NCBI GenBank assembly: GCA_014155875.1
Contig: JACEFZ010028313.1
Location: forward strand, 1-64,000
DNA length: 64,000 bases
DNA from: Cepaea nemoralis
Lineage: Eukaryota; Mollusca; Gastropoda; Stylommatophora; Helicidae
Direction of reading: 5' to 3'
Positions 55,991 to 64,000 of this stretch are shown piece after piece; position 1 is the first letter of the stretch, and every line of letters begins with the position of its first letter. The notes under the pieces are model-generated. The model did no database searches. It saw nothing but the letters and a program-made list of their open reading frames with translations, and was not told the DNA's origin. Position numbers and translations under genes: made by a program.

Positions 55991-56251
55991 GCACCATGTT
56001 GTTATTTATAAACCAATCGGCACTCAACGTGTAATGTAGTCAAATATTTTGCTGGTCACCTTCATTTCCCAAGACATTTCCTGCTACCCTTGATGCAGAT
56101 CCAAACTCAAGACCAACAGACTGGTAGGCCAGCTTCTAGCCACTACACTACCACAGCTTCAATAGATCACACATAGTCACACAAAACTATCTTGCTTACA
56201 GCTTTGTACAAACTCCCATATTCTTTCATTAGTTTACAATTCAGACTGTAC

Positions 56252-56409
56252 CTCAAAATTCGCAATGGCCGATGGGACTTTATAAGCCAATAGATCACTT
56301 AGAACTTGACCCGAATATCCTCCAATGATGAACATCACGTTGCCATTTGCAACCACTGCAGCGTGACCAAACCTGCCCTTAGAAGGCATTCCACTAGTTG
56401 ATGTATTAC
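56252..56409 (-). CDS. MEGF8: MEGF8-like exon: sixth kelch repeat
   Basis: 158 nt, phase 1 to 0. Acceptor TTTAATGTAG, donor TTTGAG|GTACAG. Encodes GRFGHAAVVANGNVMFIIGG, which completes the six-bladed propeller, then a short strand ending IANFE. The adjoining intron sequence upstream is in frame for a while but is non-coding by the splice borders. Confidence 0.88.
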
Positions 56410-56459
56410 CTACATTAAAGGAGAATTCATCACAAATATTACACACAAACAATTACACT

Positions 56460-56715
56460 GGTCTACACATAGTTTGGTGCCTAAAGTTTTATAGCTGTTA
56501 TTGTGTAATTTTGTGTTGCTGATTCCAAAAATGTAATCATATTTTTGCTATCAGATCTAGTTTTTGAGATAACAAAGAATGACCTTCTTAATTGGGTAAT
56601 TGTTATGTACAAGCCTAGAGTTAGGTGCAATCAGTGGCATTTTGACTGTAATCTGCATTCATATTATATGTAGTTCGGCCATGTGCAATTTGTCTGGGGA
56701 CCAACAAGGGTCATC
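56460..56715. other. Intron sequence, nothing recognised
   Basis: No coding or repeat signature. Confidence 0.35.
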
Positions 56716-56719
56716 ACTG

Positions 56720-56830
56720 GAAATGGGGAGTTTGTGCTTTGTGTGATGCCCTTAGCAAGTGGCTTGCTATTCTGCTGAGAAAGACTGAGCCAAATGGAGT
56801 AAAACCCAGTGCAATGAACCTCCTACCTTT
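56720..56830 (+). mobile_element. SINE family C tail
   Basis: GGGGAGTTTGTGCTTTGTGT, GAGAAAGACTGAGCCAAATG and CCCAGTGCAATGAAC match the 3' part of SINE C. Confidence 0.6.
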
Positions 56831-56959
56831 AACCTTTGTGTAGTGCTGCAAATTGGTGCTTCGTGACTCTCCTGTTTCAGCCAAATTATTCTGGCAGGTT
56901 AGCTTCTGTGGGCCAGAATATTAGCCCTGACAGTAATTGGTGTGTCAGGGACAATTAAA

Positions 56960-57450
<491 letters not shown>

Positions 57451-57724
57451 AAGAGGACTATAGTGTCTTCCGGTCCACTACATGGTGAATAGGCATTAAT
57501 GAACTGTTAAGGCCTCTGAAGTGTTTATGCTTGTGGCTATGGTTTGCATTCGCATTTTCCCCATGTTGAACTGGTAGTGCATGGTTCCATCGCCCTGCTA
57601 CTGAGTGAGTGTGTGGTGTGACACTGTGTGCTGTGATTTTCATGTGGAATGCTTTTACATTTGTTGTAGCATTGTAGCGTTGTTTGTAGCATGAACTGCA
57701 TGTTCGGAACAAAGGCAGCCGGCT

Positions 57725-58125
57725 GTCGCTGAATTGACTAGTTTGCGTTTTCGGTTCACGAGCGCATTTTTCAGGAGACTCCTGGGAGTTGTCGCTGGAG
57801 CTACAGAGTTTGTGCTTTGTGCAGCGCTTTCAGCAGGTCACCCTGTGGAAAGAGACTGAGCCATATATATATAGGATAAAATCCAGGTCAATGAAGTCAT
57901 CGACGATGAATTGTATTTTTCATGGAGGACATTTGTGTTGGCATTCTGGCGGCGGCATTATGAAGTGTACCTGTGCAGGCTGTTGGCTTGCCGAGACGCC
58001 TGTCTGTTCCAATGTTCACACTGGGCAGTGAGGAGCATTTTGTGTGATATTCACTAGCACAGGAACGGAGCATAATGGGGATGACCCATTGCCGTGAAGT
58101 TGGAACCGCGCGACTAACTAACTGA
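57725..58125 (+). mobile_element. SINE family C, two partial bodies
   Basis: TCAGGAGACTCCTGGGAGTT, GAGTTTGTGCTTTGTGCAGC, AAAATCCAGGTCAATGAAGT as in 63,900-64,000. A further tail (GAACGGAGCATAATGGGGAT, CCATTGCCGTGAAGTTGG) resembles the SINE B end, so it may be composite. Confidence 0.6.
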
Positions 58126-58156
58126 GATGTAAAGAGAGAGGGGAATGGAGGGAGAA

Positions 58157-58266
<110 letters not shown>

Positions 58267-58319
58267 AGATAAATATTAGCAGAAGCACAACTGAAGAAAA
58301 GACAACAACAGGAACTCAC

Positions 58320-59331
58320 CAGTAAAATGTGTGTGGTTCAGCCACACGTGACACCCTAAGTGGTAGAAGAAAATCTCAAGACTGTAGCAGATCTCTAGCC
58401 CAGAATGGTCGTGCGTGTTGCCACCATACACCACCAGGTAGTTTCCTATAACCACACCTGAATGGAAAGCTCGCTGCCGAGGGATTGTCTCCTTCTTCCA
58501 GGCCATATTATTGAAATGGGCCCAGTAAAGTTCATCTATTTTGAAAGAGAGAATATCCTTACTGCGGTCACTGAAGAGGGCGCTGCCTTGATTGTACCCT
58601 CCAAAAACGATCAACGACCGGGAATGTTTGTAGTACACAGAGGTGTGTCCTACTAATCGTTTTAGTGGGTAATTGCCTCCCTTTATGAACACCTGTTCCC
58701 ATTGGTCAGGGTACCTAGCTGAAATCCTGTACATTACATTAACGAATATTCTGTCTTCGTTCTTTCCCCCTAGGACATACAGATAGTCATCAGCAGTCGT
58801 TAATGTGTGTCCAGTAATCCGTTCTGGCATTATCACACTTTCTGTGGCGCACAGTGTCCAGGAAAGAGACGTAATGTTAAAAAACCACAGTTCGTTCGAA
58901 TGTAAGCCGTCTCCCAGAGTCCCCCCAAATATGTAAAAACCCTCCCCGTAGCTATCCATGGCATGGCCACTTCTTCCCGCAGGCCAGGAAATGGTTCTGT
59001 TTGCAGTTGCTCTCTGGTCAGGTTTGACTAGACTCTCCCATATATTCTCCGATAAGCAGAAGCGCAACAGGTCGTCCAAAATTACGTTGAGATCAAATCC
59101 CCCAAACACCCATATACAGTCATCTGTAAACACGGCTGTGTGGGACGTTCGAGGTGGAAACCTCTTCTTATCCGTCTGAACTGTGTACCACTGCCCTTGA
59201 CCTTCAGTCCCGCTGACCTGCAGGTCACATGAGCTGCCAACATAGCCAGGATCACAGTGACACGACTGAAGTTTGTAGCTGTGGAATTTACATTCTCCAT
59301 GCGTATTACATTCCGATGCACAGTTCTTCAC
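58320..59331 (-). CDS. MEGF8: MEGF8-like exon: EGF and five kelch repeats
   Basis: 1,012 nt, phase 0 to 1, acceptor CCTTGCAG, donor ACTG|GTGAGT. The first ~37 residues are an EGF (NCASECNTHGEC, then CHCDPGYVGSSC). Five kelch repeats follow, each with the GH/AF...GG signature: SHTAVF..WVFGG, SGHAMD..YIFGG, TGHTLT..YVLGG, VGHTSV..IVFGG, AFHSGV..VVYGG. With the next exon this makes six blades, one propeller. It is by far the largest exon of the locus. The intact frame over about 1 kb in such degenerate surroundings is strong evidence for selection. Confidence 0.93.
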
Positions 59332-59499
59332 CTGCAAGGAGAATTTTAACCAACATAAACAGTCATATTTATCTATTTAATAAAACTGTGTAAATGTCGA
59401 CAAAACCAATTAAGCAGGATCCAAAAATGACAGAATTGAAAGAGGCTGATGGTGATGGGTAAATTTGAAAGAAATGTGGAAGTGAAAACAATGACAGAT

Positions 59500-59600
59500 G
59501 ATTCAATTCAATTCAATTTTATTTTAAAAGGGTTACAAAATGGGCACGCAGGCCCGTCTTACATTTGGCCCTTCCAATCTCTCATCTTTTATTCATCAAT
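59500..59600 (+). mobile_element. Possible retroelement 3' end
   Basis: ATTCAATTCAATTTTATTTT, AAAAGGGTTACAAAATGGGC and ATTTGGCCCTTCC resemble a retroelement 3' end, but nothing in the window pairs with it. Confidence 0.3.
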
Positions 59601-59689
59601 AGTGCATGATGCATTCACATAGGAAAATGCATTGTCAAATGAATGTTGTAAACATAAACAATGCATATTACAATGTTATGAGATACATC

Positions 59690-59825
59690 CCTCGCACCCA
59701 CCCACCCACACCTCTTTCCACCCACATACACCCAAACCCACCCACACACACACATCCCCATCCACCCACATACAACCCCCACCTCACCTACCCACACATA
59801 TCACTACCCATACACACACACCCTC
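59690..59825. repeat. CCCA/CACA-rich low complexity
   Basis: CACCCACCCACACC-type text on the plus strand. Confidence 0.9.
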
Positions 59826-59925
59826 CATGAAAAAAAAAAAGAGAGGCATAAAATTTCAACACTAAGGAGGAAACAAAATAACTGTGTATTAGAAGAAACT
59901 TGAAACATGGGTGGATAAAGGAGAT

Positions 59926-60340
59926 TTATTTCCTGGCATATTTTGCTGCATCTTGTCAGGTGCATACTGCGGAGTTATATATCATATGAAGGGAATAAAT
60001 GAATAATACTTTGGCAGAAACACTTAAAACAAATAGTCACAGATATTGTTCTACTGTGGAACATCTGTTATCCCCACAGTAATTTCAAATTTACAACGAA
60101 CTCTTTCTGTCAGCACAAAACTGGCTGGAACCGTCTACTTGCTAATGCCTGACTATATTTGAGCAATCGTTTATTGTTCATCGAAAACAGTATATAGAGC
60201 GCTTTTTCTTTATTCACGCTATGATCTCACCACTGTACACCTGATGAGATGCAGTGAAATATGTCAGGCAATAAATAGTGCAACATATTGTTTGTGGTTT
60301 GTGTGTGTAAATTCACTAAGGGAAGACATTGTTCTGAATC
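59926..60340. mobile_element. Fold-back element built from repeat R7
   Basis: Arms of about 43 bp: 59,926-59,969 (CCTGGCATATTTTGCTGCAT) and 60,232-60,274 (ATGCAGTGAAATATGTCAGG). The middle holds the inverse of the R7 body (ACTGGCTGGAACC ... CCCCACAGTAATTTCAAATT). The right arm then runs on as R7 (ATATTGTTTGTGGTTTGTGT). Confidence 0.7.
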
Positions 60341-60739
60341 AAGAATAAGTAGATAGGGAGGTGAGCTGGAAAGTGTGTTTATTTTATTTTTTTAAATCAG
60401 TTTGACCACTCATCATCATCCACAGGTCAGTCTGAAGAGTCCTCTTGAAGTAATCTGATATCAATTCTCTTCACTTTACATGTCTGAACCTCAGTATTCT
60501 TGTAAGCCTGTACAATATTGTTGTTTCCTTGATGTCCTCTATTTCTTTTTCCCTAGATCTTACCAACTAGTATTTTCAACGTAAATATTTAGGTGTTATT
60601 TTGTGATCCATTAAAGTCAGCCTACCCTACCATATGCATGCTTTTCAATAGGCTTCTATTTGCCTCTATAGATATGTTAATCAAATCTCCTATGCAACCA
60701 ACAGTGACTAAGAAACATAACAACTTAAAAGGACTACGA

Positions 60740-61050
60740 TCAACTTACATCATAAGCATCGCCAATTTACTGTATGTATACTTTTCTATGCCGGTCTCCA
60801 TGGCGATGGCGATGGGGGCACGATTTGTAATGCTGCTTACCCGCGTTTGAAACACAGCAGCGACCAATTTGTCAGAAGACCGCATCCTGCTGGTTTTAAT
60901 GTGTTGGTATGGGAGCCGGTCGTTCATAAAGCAATGGCAAACTACTGAATGTAAAACTTGCCAAGACATCAACAACGGCAGTAAAATACTGGTGTTGACT
61001 GCAATGTCCTGTAAAGGATATGCAACTTTAAAAAAAAAATATTTTTACTA
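60740..61050 (-). repeat. Interspersed repeat R6
   Basis: AGCAATGGCAAACTACTGAA, CTTGCCAAGACATCAACAAC, GCAATGTCCTGTAAAGGATA. Extends left over GTTTGAAACACAGCAGCGAC. Confidence 0.6.
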
Positions 61051-61255
61051 TAGCTGCCTATTTGCCTCTATGTCTTGAGGACAAGTTAATCAAATCTTCT
61101 TTGCAACCAATACTGACTAGGAAACATAACCTAAAAGGTGTACGACCAACCTATATCATAAGCATCACCAATGTACTATTTGTACACTTTTCTATTGCAG
61201 TCTATTTGTCCATATGAATTGAGGACAAGTTAATCAAATCTTCTAGTAACGAACT
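61040..61255. repeat. Local duplications near R6
   Basis: GAGGACAAGTTAATCAAATC occurs at 61,078 and 61,219, and GATATGTTAATCAAATCTCC at 60,671. ACGACCAACCTATATCATAA repeats the text at 60,737. A ragged tandem duplication of about 140-400 bp. Confidence 0.6.
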
Positions 61256-61259
61256 CTGA

Positions 61260-61700
61260 CTTCTTCCTCTTCTTCTTACAGTCCATGCCATGGCGAACAT
61301 GTCTTTTTATTCTTCAGTCTTGTGTACTGCCAATCATTTCTGATGTTGTTCCTCCAAGCCTTGATGTCTTACTGTCCAGCATCTTCTCTTTTGGTCTCCT
61401 CCCTGCCTCTCCTCCTCTCCCGATGTGATGACACACTCCAGCTGTCACCTTCTCACGACACGCCCAAAGAATGTGAATAACCAGTTCTCTTTGTGAGTTA
61501 ACTTCTTTCAAGATATCTTCATTGCTCTTGCTATCCATCCCTGGTGTTCTTATCCTTATTTAATAAAACCACATCTCTGCAGGTTCCACACAACTCCTTA
61601 CATGTCTGCTAATTGTCCATGATCCCAGTCCATACAACAGGATTGGCTCTTACCTTGACTGACAAAGAGAAATTGCAGAAAATATTCTTCATCTAGTGAA
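61260..61700 (-). mobile_element. LINE 3' fragment (RTE-like)
   Basis: Minus-strand frame at 61,314-61,538: SNEDILKEVNSQRELVIHIL, then RRPKEKMLDSK and GSTQD. Tail of GAA/GAGGAA repeats at 61,263-61,280. Eroded. Confidence 0.6.
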
Positions 61701-61811
61701 ATGCTGTTTTTGTATGGCTATCCTACATTTAACATCCTTAATACATCTTCAGTCTGCTGTTATTAGAGTACTCAGATACTTAAATACATTGACTTGTTTC
61801 AGATTCCAGAC

Positions 61812-62278
61812 TGACCATGAAACAGAAAAACTTAAAAGAGACTATGAAACAGAAAAACCTAAAGAGACTATGAAACAGAAAAACCTAAATAAGACTACGA
61901 AACAGAAAAACCTAAAATAGAAAATGGAAAACTTAAAAAAGACTATGAAACAGAAAAAAAACTAAAAAGACAATGAATCAGAAAAACCTTTTAAAAAAGA
62001 CTATGAAATTGAAAAACCTAAAAAAGACTAGGAACAGAAAAACTTTAAAAAAAGACTATGAAATAGAAAAACCTTTTAAAAAAAGACTATGAAACAGAAA
62101 AACCTTTAAAAAAAAAAGACTATGAAACAGAAAAACCTTAACAAAAAGACTATGAAACAGAAAAAACCTTAAAAAAAAGACTAGGAACAGAAAAACCTAA
62201 ATAAAAAAAAAAAAAAGACTAAGAACATAGAAACCTAAAAAAATGCTATGAAACAGAAAAACCTAAAAAAGACTATGA
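61812..62278. repeat. Degenerate A-rich array, about 27-32 bp units, next to a donor
   Basis: GACTATGAAACAGAAAAACC plus a variable A run, about 16 copies. The last copy stops about 10 bp from the donor of the exon at 62,288. Confidence 0.9.
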
Positions 62279-62287
62279 CCAACGTAC

Positions 62288-62443
62288 CTCACAAGCATCC
62301 CCTCTGAAGCCATTTTTGCAGTGACAAACGTGGTTTTTGCATTCTCCCCGATCACTGCAGTTCCAAGGACAATCAAAGATCTTGTATCGTGCCTCAAACC
62401 CCATTGTAAGATAGTTGCGGTCACTAAATAAGTACAGCAGCAT
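62288..62443 (-). CDS. MEGF8: MEGF8-like exon: end of CUB1 and EGF
   Basis: 156 nt, phase 0 to 0. Acceptor TGTTCAG before ATGCTG; donor GAG|GTACGT. It encodes the last CUB strand (LYLFSDRNY) and then an EGF with the cysteine pattern DCPWNCSDRGECKNHVCHC. Ends GDACE. First exon of the gene in this window; the rest of CUB1 should be to the right. A 27-30 bp array begins about 10 bp past the donor. Confidence 0.85.
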
Positions 62444-62469
62444 CTGAACAGGCAGCATCATGAACAAAA

Positions 62470-63125
62470 ATTAGAATCAAGTATATAAAAGAATTTGAAA
62501 AATACATTCAACAGTATAAAAATATTTTTTACGGGATGTTTCTATTTCTATTATAATTAACCGTCCCTGTTTAGTTATTAAGAAAGATTACTGTGACATT
62601 CAAACTGCAAACTGAGAGCAGGCATTGTTGACCAATTAAGACCATCCCTTATTTGTTTTCCAGTGAAAGGAAAAACATAGTATTTGGTCAATCTAACAAT
62701 AGGTTTATTAAAAGGACATCATGTTTCCCATGGCCTAACTGGTTTCAATCCATGTAGTGTATTCCAGTACTTTAGTATTCAATCTTGTATTTAGTTATTT
62801 CAGTATTGTAGATACAAATGTGTTGTATAGCGTAGAAAATATCAGCTGTCTTTTTTTTTTTTTATATATAAGTGTAGACAATTGGTCTGTTGTTGTTTAA
62901 GGTGCACAGCAAAAATTTGGTTTCGCAGTATGTTTTATTTTCTATTCATTTTACACAGGAAGACAGTTTCCGTTAGAAAGTCAGAACACAGTAACACTGT
63001 TCAGGTGAGTTGTATGCACATTTTGGAGCTTGTACAGTATTTCAATATGAATATTTGAACAGCCAATTCATTTTACCATCAGTAAAGCAAATATGTTTTA
63101 TTACAGTCATAGTAAAAAGTGTTGA
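62470..63125. other. Intron sequence, nothing recognised
   Basis: AT-rich with a T run at 62,852-62,864. No CUB exon is seen here, so the rest of CUB1 is expected beyond the right edge. Confidence 0.4.
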
Positions 63126-63129
63126 CCAT

Positions 63130-63500
63130 GTGGCATACCACATTCAAAAGACAACTGCAGGTGATTTGGTAGCAGGCCATACTGCGCTGGTTTTAATGCA
63201 AAAGTATGAGTGCCGGTCATTCAAAAATCAATGGCAAACTACTGAATGTATTATTTTTAGTTGCATATCCTTTACAGGATGTTGCAGTCAAAACCAGCAG
63301 TTTTTGCTGGTGTGATCTCTTGGCAAGTTTACATTCAGTAGTTTGCCATTACTTTCTGAACAGCCGTCACCAATGCCATTTCATAAAAAACCAACGCAGC
63401 GCAGTCTGCTGCCAAATCGCGTGCAGCTGTGTTTTTTTAACGCGCATGTGCAGGATCACGAACTGTGTCCGTAACCCCTTCACCATGGATATGTATACTT
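63130..63500. repeat. Two R6 copies head to head (palindrome)
   Basis: Left arm ATGGCAAACTACTGAATGTA (63,228 on) and right arm TTTACATTCAGTAGTTTGCC (63,329 on) are inverse. The arms continue outward with GCGCTGGTTTTAATGCAAAA on the left and AAACCAACGCAGCGCAG on the right. The middle contains GTTGCATATCCTTTACAGGA. Confidence 0.7.
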
Positions 63501-63554
63501 GCCAAGAAATCACAAACAGTAAAAAAATGTTGGAGTTTTTTAAATGTTTCGCAC

Positions 63555-63760
63555 CCAGGTCAGTATATTTTTCTTCACCTCTTGAATCACTGGTATTTGC
63601 TTAGTTCTCTCTATGTGCTGCACATAGGTGATTCTGTCATACCACTTAAGTCCTTCTATTCTGCGCTGGCACCAATTAATAAATTGTTCTATTATACCAG
63701 TAACCATTTTAGACGTTCTCAATGTCCTGATCCATACAACAATGCGGATTTAACATTAGT
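63555..63760 (-). mobile_element. LINE C-terminal fragment
   Basis: Minus-strand frame at 63,540-63,722: INWCQRRIEGLKWYDRITYV then QHIERTKQIPVIQEVKK; similar to the LRxxLxIKWxD tail of the other LINEs. Confidence 0.45.
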
Positions 63761-63807
63761 TTAAAATTAATTTCCTCTGACTTCCACAAATTTCCTAGGT
63801 GTTGGGA

Positions 63808-64000
63808 GTCTCCGTGGCAAAGTGGTCAAGCCACCTGACTCGGGCTCCGAAGGCTGTGGGTTCGATTCTGGGCCGCATCCTTCAGTTCAACAGTTCATTT
63901 TTTCAGAGACTCCTGGGGGTCATCGCTGGAGCTACGGAGTTCGTGCTTTGTGAGGCGCTTTCAGCGTTGCGGAAAGAGACTGAGCCAGTGCAATGAAGTC
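63808..64000 (+). mobile_element. SINE family C, cut by the window edge
   Basis: tRNA-like head GAGTCTCCGTGGCAAAGTGG + TCAAGCCACC (A box) and CTGTGGGTTCGATTCTGGG (B box). Body GGGGGTCATCGCTGGAGCTA, GTGCTTTGTGAGGCGCTTTC; ends CCAGTGCAATGAAGTC at the edge. Best-preserved SINE C. Confidence 0.82.

Overview
This is a repeat-dense stretch of an invertebrate animal nuclear genome, probably lophotrochozoan or mollusc-like. That guess rests only on the style of the SINEs and LINEs, so treat it as weak. There is no bacterial-style gene content. Apart from transposon relics, one host gene is supported: a minus-strand gene entering from the right edge and leaving at the left, with 15 exons between 62,443 and 5,496. 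The exons join in phase to exactly 3,627 nt (1,209 codons) and encode a MEGF8-like cell-surface protein. The domain order is end of a CUB domain, EGF, EGF, six kelch repeats (one beta-propeller), a chain of cysteine-rich PSI-type modules, a calcium-binding-type EGF, laminin-type EGFs, and the start of a second CUB. The true N-terminus lies beyond the right edge and the C-terminus (expected second kelch propeller and membrane anchor) beyond the left edge.

Almost everything else is intron. Non-LTR retrotransposons in several families dominate: an RTE-like family with TGA-rich or GAA-rich tails, two related families ending in a C2H2 zinc-finger motif, and an I-like family with RNase H. tRNA-headed SINEs occur in at least three families (called A, B and C here), with two further tRNA-like copies. 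DNA transposons include a broken mariner with DD34D spacing, a piggyBac with TTAA target duplications, a hAT MITE with an exact 8-bp duplication, and several palindromic MITEs. Other unnamed interspersed repeats are called R-A, R6, R7 and R8 here. Many insertions are nested, and several carry readable target-site duplications.

The most striking pattern is at the 5' ends of the MEGF8 introns. At three of the exon ends (21,349, 23,910 and 35,341) the exon tail plus its GT splice donor is itself part of a tandem repeat (73, 74 and 68 bp units) running into the intron, so the intron starts with serial copies of its own 5' splice site. A fourth exon lying between them (30,187) has a 16-bp array starting at the donor. 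Six more introns have a tandem array starting within about 80 bp downstream of the donor. One donor array (the 68-bp one) is split by a 2.6-kb unidentified insertion with short imperfect inverted ends and a 5-bp duplication.
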